In this document: positions 24,786 through 34,490 of the stretch, piece after piece
Position numbering within the stretch: the stretch's first letter is position 1
How the letters are laid out: every line of letters begins with the position of its first letter
From: Ascaphus truei
Lineage: Eukaryota > Chordata > Amphibia > Anura > Ascaphidae
Reading direction: 5' to 3'
Length of the DNA: 64,000 nt
NCBI GenBank assembly: GCA_036426205.1
Contig: WSYH01000848.1
Coordinates: 1-64,000 of the forward strand
Notes under the pieces: model-generated
Told to the model about the DNA's origin: nothing
Seen by the model: the letters and a program-made list of their open reading frames with translations, nothing else
The model's database searches: none
Program-made: the position numbers and the translations under genes

Positions 24786-26615
24786 AAGAATTTTAGTGCA
24801 TATGTATCAAGGCAAATGTGGTGCAAGTATGGGGAAAAACATCTGCAGAGTATGTGTCAAAGAGAAAAATTAGATTTAAAATCAATAGGATTTTTTTGCC
24901 CCAGAATTGCACTACTTTTGCCTTGTGTTTATAGTTTATGGGGCTCCTCAATTCAGCTGACGAAATCGTGCAAAGAAATACGGTATAAATGCGAGAGTTG
25001 ATGGCTGCTTTAATTTAAAGGGACAGTTTCACTTAGGAAAAAATGAACTAATGGCAATATTGGGGGCTAAACATCAAGGATATTCTCAGCAAAAGAAGCT
25101 TGTTTATAAACATACATTTAAAAATACTTGTTAACATATTAAACAGCATGACATTGGGGCCCACAAAGGAGCTCCCCCCACCCCTCCTGTCTATACACAT
25201 TCCCATAATAATACCTATAATAAATAAACACAAAGGAAGGTCCGCAGGTACAAAGGCTGTGACTTTAATTAAAATACATAACGTAATCTGATAAGTGCCA
25301 ACCCTGCCAGAGTGTTCAAACAATGGGTAAAGGCCAATGGTACTCAAACCATGGCGCGCAACACCCCCAAGCCAGGCACCGCAATGGCCGTTTAGTGAGA
25401 ATGGGCCCCAGGAACCCAAAGCACAATGGGCCCTGCTCACTCAACACTTCCAGCCACAACAGGGCTTTACCAAACCATAGAGCCCTGCCTGGCAAGGTTA
25501 AAGTGCACTTACCTCCCAACAGCTGCCGCGATAGAGGCAACAACACGTCCCGTACTGCTCACTCTGTGATTAGTTGAATGTGTTTCAAAGTGGGCCAGTA
25601 CGTTGTGTGCCATTGCAATGTGTGAATGTGTCACACATCATCCTTTGTATTGGGTAGGTGGGTTTTAGAATGCTGTCGCTATTCTGGACCCAGGGTCACG
25701 TATAGGGTGTGAATAGACCCAGATAGCTTAACTCATGCCTTCCCTCTTCCAAATCACAACAAGTCCTTTTGTTTTTCTTGGTTTTATTGAAGGAAAGTCA
25801 CAGGAAGAAATGTACTTGCAAATGTAGTGTGGGTAGAGAGTGCTTCTCTGTCTGAAGTGCAGTGAATCAAGATAAGGCAGTGTAAAAACAGAAAGGCCTT
25901 GCTGGAGTTAATAGCAGGCAGGTACTCTACTCACTCAGAGTCCAGGGTGAAAAGGAAGTAAGGGCTGAGTGTCACACAGGAAAAGTATGAGACTGGACTA
26001 ACTGTCAGCAGGGACAGGGGGGGGGGAATAGAAAATCCCATTCTAGGAGAATAGCTGAGGTTGCTATAGCAACTCACTGACTAGGGCTGTGTAAACAACA
26101 TGTGTATCAAAATGTAGCCTTTCACATGCAGCTAGCTGCTGGGACAGGGAAAATAACAGGCAGCTAAGCTAGGGAGACATGAATCCTATGAGCTGCAAAG
26201 GGAGACAGAAAAATAGGAAATCCTGTTCCAGGACAGTCGCTCAGTGGTAACATCTCTCCCTGTGAAGCAGGGGAACACAGTTTACTTCCCAGCTCCTTGT
26301 GACCTTAGCCAGGTCACTTTATCACCCTGTGTCTCAGGCACCAAAATGAGATTGTAAGCTCTATGCGGCAGGGACTGTTTGTGCTATGGATAGAAAGCAA
26401 TATTATTAATGTATCATTTTATTGGACCAGCATACTTGGCAGAAATAAACATCATGGACGACTAGGCATTAGGAAGGCCAGGCTTGGAAAGTCAGTGAAG
26501 TTGTTGACGAAAGAAAGGAGAGTACTTTCTATTTAATACACACACTCCGTGAACACAGTATGAGTGCGGTAGTAAATACTACCATTTTCTTATTTAAAAA
26601 AAATGCTAATGTAGT

Positions 26616-28010
26616 TGTAACAGGGTGAATTCTCTGTTGTATTGTAAGGCCTCAGGCATGGTCAGTGCTTATGCGCTGACACATGCTGAGCCGTGCTGCT
26701 GCTCGGCACTGAGTCCCTGCAGCCGCAATGAGAGCGGCTTTAGCAGGGGCTCGCGCACGCGTCAGCACGCTTGGGGAAGCGTATGTCTGATGGAGTCTTG
26801 AGATTTTCTTGCTTGCCGGAGCGCAGGGCCGGTCACGTGAGCGGTTCGCCCAATGAGGGCGAACCAGCTCCGTGACATCACTGGCCCGCCCCCGTCCCGC
26901 CCCCTGACGGCAACCTGTGTAATTTGGATTAATCTTTTCAACTGATTTGTTAGGGGTATAAAAACCCAAAGTCTCTCACTAAAGGAATCGCAAGCACCGA
27001 GAGAGAGTCAATGCTGCCAGAGATATTGCAGGGGAAGAGAGACTCTGTTCCAGGCAACACCAGTCCCTGGAACTATTTCGGCGGAACCCGTTGTTTTCAA
27101 TGGGGATTTAGTGAAAAATCGTGATTTCTTTTAGCGGAGACTTTTGTTTTAAAATGTAAAACGGTTTTAAGTGTATTTGTGTATCTCCGGTTTCCCAGGT
27201 CGTAGCAGGTCGCAAATTGGACCATAGGTTGTCCCAGTTCCGGCATTGAGAACTGGGTAGTTTGGACCTGCTGGACCCAAAGAAACCGGATATTTTAAAA
27301 TGTTCATGTTTTATCCAACATACTGTATTCCCAGATATGGGTAAAACTCAGAGGAAATTCCTTTGCATACCAGAGTAGCATATGGCCAGAAAGGCGACCC
27401 CATGTCTAGGACCTGAGTATGTTTCAAAGGATTTTGTCACCTCCACTGTATGCATGAGGGTGGAGACTCCTCAAACCAGAGTAGTCTTCAAGTGTTCCAT
27501 TTCACACCTCACAACAAAGGATTTCCTGCCCTGTACTCCATTTGGTAGACTAGCTGGCATTCCTGAGATAGAGGAGGGATTATAGAAATGGGACCCCCGA
27601 GCTCTACTGCGCATATCCCAACTGGCCGGGGGGCATGGGTCAAAAAGTGTTCCCACGTTAACCACTGGCTGGAGTTAATTGAAAACCAATCCACGGTACG
27701 CAAGGTTAAGGATAGGGCACAAAAGGTTTATAAACTGATGTTCACCCTGTATCTTTGGTCTTCAATTTATCATCTGATGGCTACCTGATTGCGAGAGAAT
27801 TGCTATGCTATATACTTCTCATTCCCCAACCCCAAAGTAAGTGTACTTCTTGTTTGTTACTGTATTATTCGTGTGTTCACCTATCCAAAGGAATAAATAT
27901 ACTTTATTATATCTAAGACTCGTTTCAGTTCAGACCCAGTGATAAATATATATCATCTGTTATATATATTTATGTGACCTTATACAGCCTGCCATAATCT
28001 CACCGTGACA
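26616..28010 (+). mobile_element. complete LTR (LTR-2) with primer-binding-like site
   Basis: Begins TGTAACAGGG and ends CCGTGACA (TG...CA). It has a TATA box, TATAAAAA, at 26957-26964, AATAAA at 27892-27897, and immediately outside its right end TGGTCCCCTGAGCGCACC (28012-28029), placed where a tRNA primer-binding site is expected. A GC-rich MITE-like segment sits inside U3 at about 26645-26925. No gag or pol follows; 28030 onward is another repeat. The short open frame at 27382-27585 lies in the transcribed part of the LTR and is not supported as a gene. A related PBS-like string recurs at about 32217. Confidence 0.65.
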
Positions 28011-28128
28011 TTGGTCCCCTGAGCGCACCAAATGTATCCAAATGTATATGGTCACTTCTCGGATCTGTAGCAAAGTCTCTGTTTGGTTACATTAGTTACA
28101 TATTAGACTCATGTCTGGAAGCAGCTTT

Positions 28129-28480
28129 AGGCCTCGGGCATGGTCAGCGCTTATGCGCTGACCCATGCTGAGACGCGCTGCTGCTCGGCACTGAGCCCCT
28201 GCAGCCGCAATGAGAGCGGCTTTAGCAGGGGCTCGCACACGCTTCCGCACGCTTGCGGAAGCGTGTGTCTCACCGAGTCTTGAGATTTTCCTGCTTGTTG
28301 GTGCGCAGGGCCGGTCACGTGAGCGGTTCGCCCAATGAGGGCGAACCAGCTCCGTGACATCACTGGCCCGCCCCCGACACGCCCCCTGACGGCGCACTGT
28401 GTAAGGCCAGGGAAAGCACCGCTTTCCCTGAGCCTCAGCGTGCCTCAGCCCGGGTCATAGCACTATGTGCCAGGCCTTAG
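28129..28480. mobile_element. GC-rich MITE with short TAAGGCCT-type ends
   Basis: Left end TTAGGCCTCGGGCA and right end TGCCAGGCCTTA are inverted relatives. The 5' two thirds match the insert in LTR-2 at about 26645-26925 and at 7550-7825, both of which lack the right end. The interior includes paired GCG hairpins (TCAGCGCTTATGCGCTGA) and no open frame of interest. A related but different family is at 29142-29504. Confidence 0.6.
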
Positions 28481-28495
28481 TGTCATTCAATAGAC

Positions 28496-28752
28496 CAGGG
28501 GTGCGCAAACTTACCTTCATGCGCCCCCCCCCCCCTGCACAGACCCGATGTCGCTGGGTCATGTGGCGTCATGTTGCATTTGACGCCAGTTGCCATTGAG
28601 ACGCGTCGTTGGAACCAAGGTAAGTTAAGAAGTTACAGAGGCCTCACGCGATCCCCGGCATTTATTTTAAATGCATTCCGGGAAGCGCGGGGCCTCTGTA
28701 AAAGCTGCCCCCCCCCCCCCAAATCTAGCGCCCCCCACTTTGCGCACTCCTG
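28496..28752. mobile_element. hAT-type MITE with perfect 8-bp TSD (second copy)
   Basis: Ends CAGGGGTGCGCAAACTT and TTTGCGCACTCCTG, flanked by CAATAGAC on both sides (28488-28495 and 28753-28760). Same family as 14844-15177 but shorter, with long C runs inside. Confidence 0.88.
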
Positions 28753-28760
28753 CAATAGAC

Positions 28761-29141
28761 AACTATGGTTATGAAACATATAGTAAAGAAGGCAGATGAA
28801 TGTGGCTGTGGGCAATTGATGCTGATTAATTAGCTCTAAGTAATTGATATTAAGATACAGCTCTAACAGGCTGCTAGATCAATAGATAAACCCTACAGCT
28901 GTATGGATAAAGTAATAATGATAAAAAAAATAATATATCAGTGAAATCACAGCATGTTACTAATAACTGATTGGTTTACCTAAATGGTATACAGTATACA
29001 GATAATAAATCTGCAGATATTCAGCATTCACACCCCCCCTATGTATGCAATATCTGTGGCTATAAATGGAATCCAGCTCTAGCATGCTGCTGAGTCGCTA
29101 GTGAGTATATATAGCTGGCTGAGGCAGTGATTGATTTGTCA
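28761..29141. other. AT-rich spacer without recognised feature
   Basis: Contains repeated ATAAATC/TAGCTCTA words and two similar blocks around AGCTCTAA/AGCTCTAGCA (about 28860 and 29075), but no gene, RNA or defined transposon could be recognised. Confidence 0.5.
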
Positions 29142-29504
29142 CTAAGGGCTTGACCCCGCTGCCTACTACAGCGTCCGCTGTGGCGGATGCTGCAGGGACG
29201 AGAGCCCTCCCCTCAATGGCGCCGGGCCCGCTGCGAGGGGGGGCCGCAGCGCTGGGGCGAGAGTTGCTCCTGCTCTCAATAGAATTGAGAGCAGGACTCG
29301 CGTCGAGCGATTAGGCACGACCCCCGGTGGTTCAGCCAATGAGGGCGAACCTGCCAGGTGACGTCATGGCCGCGCCCCCGTCACTCCCCCGCCACGCCCC
29401 CCCCCCCGGTCTCTCTTCCTGCAGTGAGCTGGAGACCAGGTAATCGGCTGCACGCGCCGCCAATCTCGCGGGCGCGCGTTGCAGCGGAGATACCGGGGCC
29501 TTAG
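29142..29504. mobile_element. GC-rich MITE-like element
   Basis: CTAAGGGCTTGACCCCG at the left and CCGGGGCCTTAG at the right form inverted ends. An internal hairpin (CTGCTCTCAATAGAATTGAG) is recognisable, and a fragment of it recurs inverted at about 53196-53240, supporting a dispersed family. Confidence 0.55.
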
Positions 29505-29508
29505 CCTA

Positions 29509-29800
29509 AAGCTACGCTTATAGTGCCGGTGACAGCGACGTCGCATCAAAAACAAATGCATTATCGCCATCATCGGCGCTTATAGTGCATGCGACGGCGC
29601 AACCAAGTGACAGCGCTACCAAAAATCTGGTAGTCACTGTGGCCAATCGGAGAGCTTCTTCGTCCCTCTGCCCTCCCCCTTTCTGACGTCACTGGCCTTG
29701 TAGCCAGCGACGTCGCCTAAACTTCAAATACAACTATCGCAATGGCGACGGCGATGGGTGACGTCATCGGTCGCGTCGCCGGCACTATAAGCGCAGCCTT
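29509..29800. mobile_element. MITE with about 25-bp terminal inverted repeats
   Basis: Left arm AGCTACGCTTATAGTGCCGG and right arm, read inverted, AGGCTGCGCTTATAGTGCCGG minus its first base, match with few differences. CpG-rich interior (GACGTC, GCGACG words). It abuts the previous MITE almost directly. Superfamily not assigned. Confidence 0.65.
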
Positions 29801-29978
29801 GGATGGAATTGCGACCCAGCATATCTACAGTTACCCCTCATAGCACTCACAAAACCTTGCGACCTGCAGTTATAATAGGAGCTAGACTCACGTTATTAAA
29901 CCAATGGTATGAGTGTAACCTGCCAGAACCTAAAAAACGCAGCTTAACATGCTGCCTATTGACTATTGTGGTCTAACT

Positions 29979-30177
29979 CAGGGGTGCTCAACTCCAGTTC
30001 TCAAGCCCCCCCAAACAGGTCAGGTTTTCAGGATATCTCTGCTTCAGCACAGGTGGGTCAATCCGTCCCTGCTTCGACTGAGCCTCTGATTTAGCCACCT
30101 GTGCTGAAGCTGGGATATCCTGAAAACCTGACCTGTTGGGGGGGGGGGAGCTTTAGGACTGGAGTTGAGCACCCCTG
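29979..30177. mobile_element. palindromic hAT-like MITE with perfect 8-bp TSD
   Basis: The element begins CAGGGGTGCTCAACTCCAG and ends in its reverse complement, with long internal arms (AGGTCAGGTTTTCAGGATAT and its complement), so the whole 199 bp can fold into one hairpin. It is flanked by GTCTAACT on both sides (29971-29978 and 30178-30185). A relative lies at 54953-55122. Confidence 0.9.
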
Positions 30178-30313
30178 GTCTAACTGACTATAGTAGTCTA
30201 ATACTAATAATATGGTATTAAGGGAATAGTAGCTGATCCACAGAGTTCAGCCCTCAGTGCTCAAACAAACTTGCTCCCCGCCAACATTTCCTGGAGTGAC
30301 GTCAACAGGTCAC

Positions 30314-30358
30314 TATGTCCTACGCGTTTCACTCCTAACGGAGCTTCTTCAGGGGTGG
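30314..30358 (-). ncRNA. hammerhead-ribozyme motif with intact core (minus strand)
   Basis: Read on the minus strand: CTGAAGA (30352-30346), stem II GCTCC with GGAGT (one G-U pair) around the loop GTTA, GAAA, then ACGCGT and the triplet GTA. All core positions of the hammerhead consensus (CUGANGA, GAAA, GUH) are present. Stem I is short: CC before the core pairs with GG after the triplet. The palindrome ACGCGT would let stem III form between two RNAs. The neighbouring sequence is not from PLE families A or C, so this marks a further element. Confidence 0.6.
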
Positions 30359-31130
30359 GCAAGCAGAGGGATCCAGGTCCCTGCTTTAAATAGCATTGTC
30401 GCTGCTATGGCGACTGATAATGGTGCGACCCGCTGTCACTCAGAGGCTGATCACGGTGTAGTTAGGTGCAGGATAACCTTGCTAATCCCCCTGTTTAGCA
30501 TAATATTAAAACAAATGTTAAATAAAATCACCCGATTCTCAAAATGTGATTCTAGTGATGTGACAAACCATGGTAAAAATGATTTTAAATTATTTGTTTT
30601 CTTTGTTATGTTGTTGGTACTACAACACTTTTGTAATAGTGTACAGGGATATACATACTCAATGACTGTTTGGTGGATAGTAGTCCAATATAACATAAAA
30701 TACAATATTTCATTGCAAAGAGTGGTAGTAATTGCAGAGGTAGATTGCATGGACAGACAATCGAGTGCAATCATTTTGAATACAGAGTCTGTGTAGAGAT
30801 GTCTGAGCTCTAGGTGCCAATAGACACTCATATTAAGGTTGTAAATCCATAGGTACAGTTATATCTGAATGCACCATGACAATTCCATGTCAAACTGTAT
30901 TATATGGAGGGGGTATATGTTAACTCTGGGGACAAATATATGTTTTTGTTTTTTAAAGATCTGTGACTCCTGTCATGTGATTTTCTTGTTCGTTAACACT
31001 ATGTCTTCCAGTAGATAGGAAGGACCCCATTTCCATTACAGAGGCAATAATCATGTTACATACTTCCATGGATTTGTATTAATTGTACTTTGTTATCTGT
31101 AGAGTGGTGTTACTCATCTCCTTTCCCATT
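30359..31130. other. probable PLE-flank and unassigned sequence
   Basis: Follows the ribozyme motif and contains TTTAAATAGC at about 30382, resembling pLTR sequence of amphibian PLEs. A 179-residue open frame on the plus strand and a 126-residue frame on the minus strand overlap each other and have no recognisable motif; neither is supported as a gene. Confidence 0.4.
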
Positions 31131-31803
31131 GTAACTCCAACCCTAACCACTGCTGATAACCCCAACCCTAACCCCTGTTGATAACCCCAACCCTAACCAC
31201 TGCTGATAACCCCAACCCTAACCCCTGTTGATAACCCCAACCCTAACCCCTGTTGATAACCCCAACCCTAACCACTGCTGATAACCCCAACCCTAACCCC
31301 TGTTGATAACCCCAACCCTAACCAGTGCTGATAACCCTAAATCTAAACTCTGCTGATAACCCTAAATATAAACTCTGCTGATAACCCCAACCCTAAACTT
31401 AGCTGATAACCCTAACCCCTGCATGATAACCCCAACCCTAACCCCTGCTGATAAGCCTAAATCTAAACTCTGCTGATATCCCCAACCCTTAACTTGGCTG
31501 ATAATCCCAACCCTAACATCTGTTGATAACCCCAACCCTAACCAGTGCTGATAACCCTAAATCTAAACTCTGCTGATAACCCTAAATATAAACTCTGCTG
31601 ATAACCCTAAATCTAAACTCTGCTGATATCCCCAACCCTAAACTTGTCTGATAATCCCAACCCTAACGTCTGTTGATAACCCCAACCCTAACGTCTGTTG
31701 ATAATCCCAACCCTAACGTCTGTTGATAACCCCAACCCTAACGTCTGTTGATAACCCCAACCCTAACCACTGCTGATAACCCCAACCCTAACCACTGCTG
31801 AAA
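31131..31803. repeat. 25-bp minisatellite with telomere-like core
   Basis: About 27 units of 25 bp. Each consists of AACCCCAACCCTAACC or a variant followed by a CTGYTGAT spacer. The first part of each unit is CCCTAA-like, resembling vertebrate telomere repeats. Variant units (AACCCTAAATCTAAACTC) form a higher-order pattern around 31330-31640. Non-coding. Confidence 0.9.
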
Positions 31804-32265
31804 ACGTTGGATTACGAATCCAATGTTAATCTGCGGAGAGCGACGGGTAATCCGTTCCAACGTTGGACAATGCGGTCAGCGGAATGCATAATGACACGTC
31901 GGATAATACCCCGAAGGCATCCGCCACTGCATGGGGTGAGCTCCAGTAGGAGGGTCCCACCTTTGACAGTCTCTGTATGTAGAAATGGTCTGGTCCCAGA
32001 CCGCAGGCCGCAATCACCGCACGGCGTCTTCCTCTGTGTCCTGACACTACTCAGTAAATGGGGAAGCGTCCCTATCTAGGGCCTTCCCTGAAGCAACCAC
32101 AAGCTCACTTGAGTGGGACGTATCTGGGACCTAAGGGGGTACTCTGGCCTAGTCTGAGTGCCACTGACACTCAGACCCTACCTTCCCCTTCTCCGTCCTG
32201 GCTCCAACTGGTGTGGTCCCCTGAGCGCACCAAATGTATCCACTTTGGCTCCCCTGCTTCTGTCC
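31804..32265 (-). mobile_element. LTR-retroelement leader-like segment
   Basis: On the minus strand TTTGGTGCGCTCAGGGGACC (about 32217-32236) follows a ...GGATACA end, as a primer-binding site follows an LTR. The same string adjoins LTR-2 at 28012 in the other orientation. The rest is GC-balanced and may be untranslated leader or gag remnant; short frames (31826-32047) are not identifiable. Confidence 0.4.
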
Positions 32266-32559
32266 CTAAGGTTCATGGGACTTGTAGTATAGGGCCTCTG
32301 ACGGATTTAAAGCCTGAGGGGAATCTTCCCTACATATCTCTTGTTCAATATACAGGAGTACTGCACTCCAACGACCAGCGGGGTCATATTTGCGATCCAG
32401 GATCCTGGCGCTGGCATGACCCGGAGAGGTTCTCGCATGATTGAGAAGGGCAACTATAGACATACTGGAGGGGACTCCTCCCACTGCGACCACGTGGTGC
32501 AGGGATACGTGGCGTTCTAAGGCCCAGTCAAGGACCTCTTGCTGGGAGAGTACAACCAT
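32266..32559 (-). pseudogene. Gag N-terminal fragment, PNMA/Ty3-Gypsy type
   Basis: The minus-strand frame starts ATG in a good context (ACCATGG) at 32559 and gives about 97 residues. The order VLDWALERHV, VAVGGVP, a helix with ALLNHAR, then ARILDRKYD and AVLLYIEQEI matches my recollection of the N-terminal domain of PNMA-type Gag proteins and their Gypsy relatives: tryptophan, a GVP turn, a conserved G/D-R-x-F/Y-D block and a leucine-rich strand. Upstream on the same strand, TTTGGAGGCACTGCTGAG at about 32623-32640 resembles a primer-binding region. Capsid and nucleocapsid parts are missing; the frame is cut by unrelated sequence after about 80 residues. Identification rests on pattern only. 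Confidence 0.5.
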
Positions 32560-32643
32560 GGTGGTCGTGTTTGAGTTTTGGAATTTTATCTACTGATTCG
32601 GGCACCCCAGGTCTGAGAATCTCAGCAGTGCCTCCAAATGTAA

Positions 32644-33250
32644 TGTATGTATCTGTATTTATGTATCTGTATTTCTCTATTATTTCTCTGTTTATTTATT
32701 TGTATGTCTCTGTATTTATTTCTTTGTATGTATCTGTATTTATGTATCTGTATTTATGCATCTGTATTTCTCTATTATTTCTCTGTTTATTTATTTGTAT
32801 GTCTCTGTATTTATTTCTTTGTATGTATCTGTATTTATGTATCTGTATTTCTCTGTATTTATTTCCCTGTGTCTCTGTATGTATTTGTATTTATGTATCT
32901 GTATTTCTCTGTTTATTTATTTGTATGTATCTGTATTTATTTCTTTGTATGTATCTGTATTTATTTCTTTGTATGTATCTGTATGTCTCTGTATTTATTT
33001 CTTTGTATGTATCTGTATGTCTCTGTATTTATTTCTTTGTATGTATCTGTATTTATTTCTTTGTATGTATCTGTGTCTCTGTATTTATTTCTTTGTATGT
33101 CTCTGTATTTATTTCTTTGTATGTCTCTGTATTTATTTCTTTGTATGTATCTGTATTTATTTCTTTGTATGTATCTGTATGTCTCTGTATTTATTTATTT
33201 GTATGTCTCTGTATTTATTTATCTGGATTTCTCTCTGTTTCTGTTTATTT
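32644..33250. repeat. TGTA/TTTA-rich minisatellite
   Basis: Repeats of 24-30 bp built from TGTATGTATCTG, TATTTATTTC and TTT blocks. Because the unit has no stop codon in three plus-strand frames, long frames of V, S, L, Y, C, F, I exist here; they are a by-product of the repeat and not genes. Confidence 0.9.
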
Positions 33251-33289
33251 GTGCAGCTGGTTCCTGGCTGTTTCAGTTTCGTTTCTCTC

Positions 33290-33477
33290 TCACTCTCCGG
33301 AGTGGGAGGGTGTTTCTCCGGAGTGGGAGGGTGTTTCTCCGAGTGGGAGGGGGCTTCTCCGGAGTGGGAGGGGGCTTCTCCGGAGTGGGAGGGGGCTTCC
33401 CCGGGGGAGGGAGGAGTGAGGAGTGAGGAGTGAGGAGGTAGTACCCGGGATAGGAGGCTCCGGCTGTTATCAGAACC
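33290..33477 (+). promoter_or_regulatory. GC-rich 5' region of the ZAP/PARP12-like exon with 21-bp repeats
   Basis: Five to six 21-bp units around GGAGTGGGAGGG and CTTCTCC stand at 33298-33405, followed by GAGGAGTGA repeats and then the start codon. Location directly upstream of a first exon suggests promoter or 5' UTR. No TATA box is evident. Promoter activity is inferred from position only. Confidence 0.4.
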
Positions 33478-33764
33478 ATGTCTGACCCCACCGTGTCCGC
33501 TTTCCTGACCAAGGTGCTGTGCGCCAATGGGGGCCGGCTGCCCCGGGACCAGCTGCACCAGCACCTGGAGCTGCCCCCGGCGCAGATAGAGCTGATCCTG
33601 CAGGAGGAGCCGCGCCGCTTCCCGTTGTCCGGGGACCTGGTGCTGGCCCGGAGCTCAGTGAGGACCTGCCAGGGGTACCTGCGGGGACAGGAGGAGGAGG
33701 AGGAGTGCGAGAGGCTGCATCTGTGCCGGTACTTCCTGCAAGGGAAGTGCTGGCCAGGCAGGCG
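33478..33764 (+). CDS. first coding exon of a ZAP (ZC3HAV1)/PARP12-like zinc-finger protein
   Basis: The ATG at 33478 has A at -3. The 95 residues begin MSDPTVSAFLTKVLCANGGR, with a winged-helix-like N-terminus (LHQHLELPPAQIELILQEEP, then a hydrophobic strand) and end ECERLHLCRYFLQGKC WPG, the start of a CCCH zinc finger. Vertebrate ZAP and PARP12 share this layout: a small N-terminal fold, then four CCCH fingers that bind CpG-rich viral RNA (ZAP) or act in the interferon response (PARP12). The exon ends at 33764, followed by GTGAGT, a good splice donor with phase 2, inside the first finger. Downstream exons were not found in the window, so the gene either continues beyond it or is a fragment. 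Choice between ZAP and PARP12 cannot be made from one exon. The high GC content and lack of damage argue for a real gene. Confidence 0.7.
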
Positions 33765-33947
33765 GTGAGTGGGACCCGGGGGCAAAAGGGGGCAGGGGTG
33801 AGTGGGACCAGGGGGCAAGATGGGAGGGTGCAGGAGGTCACACCAGGGGGCAAGAGGAGGGCAGGAGGTGACTGGTGGTGGACACCAGGGAACAAACGTG
33901 GAGGAAGGATAGAAGAGAAGCAGGAGATTAGTGACAATAGGGAGGTA

Positions 33948-34460
33948 CAGGAACACAGGGAATGGGACAGGTACACGGGGAATGGGACAGGTACACGGGG
34001 AATGGGACAGGTACACGGGGAATGGGACGGACAGGTTCACAGAGAATGGGAATGGTTCACGGGGAATGGGACAGGGACAGGTACACAGGGAATGGGACAG
34101 GGACAGGTACACAGGGAATGGGACAAGTACACAGGGAATGGGACAGGGACATGTACACGGGGAATGGGACAGGGACAGGTACACGGGGAATGGGACAGGG
34201 ACAGGTACACGGGGAATGGGACAGGGACAGGTACACGGGGAATGGGACAGGGACAGGGACACGGGGAATGGGACAGGGACAGGGACACGGGGAATGGGAC
34301 AGGGACAGGGACACGGGGAATGGGACAGGGCCAGGGACACGGGGAATGGGACAGGGACAGGGACACGGGGAATGGGACAGGGCCAGGGACACGGGGAATG
34401 GGACAGGGACACGTACACGGGGAATGGGACAGGGACAGGTACACGGGGAATGGGACAGGC
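33948..34460. repeat. 26-bp minisatellite in the presumed first intron
   Basis: About 22 units of AATGGGACAGGGACAG plus GTACACGGGG or variants (shorter 20-bp units at the left end). Long open frames on both strands (GNGTGTRGM or SLSHSPCP-like repeats) are products of the array. Confidence 0.9.
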
Positions 34461-34490
34461 TCAGCATGCCTCCGCACTGTTTGGGGCACT

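Larger units (their letters stand above)
19094..26915. repeat. 7.8-kb repeat unit, copy III
   Basis: Colinear with copy I from its first base to CGGCAACC. Beyond 26915 the sequence continues through a complete LTR, whereas copy I is cut off here, so copy III is likely the parental arrangement. Contains the only ambiguous bases of the window (24784-24785). Confidence 0.85.

Noticed and set aside
30257..30831. Overlapping 179- and 126-residue frames on opposite strands
   Set aside because: No motif, and the first overlaps the ribozyme-bearing repeat; chance frames in AT-balanced DNA.
31131..31803. CRISPR-like array (regular 25-bp repeats)
   Set aside because: No unique spacers: the whole unit repeats, and the context is eukaryotic.
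31131..31803. True interstitial telomere
   Set aside because: Only part of each unit is CCCTAA-like; there is no uninterrupted hexamer run.
32571..33433. Open frames of 225-282 residues rich in Y, V, S, L, C and F
   Set aside because: They are translations of the TGTA/TTTA minisatellite in three overlapping plus-strand frames; no stops arise from the unit and no domain is present.
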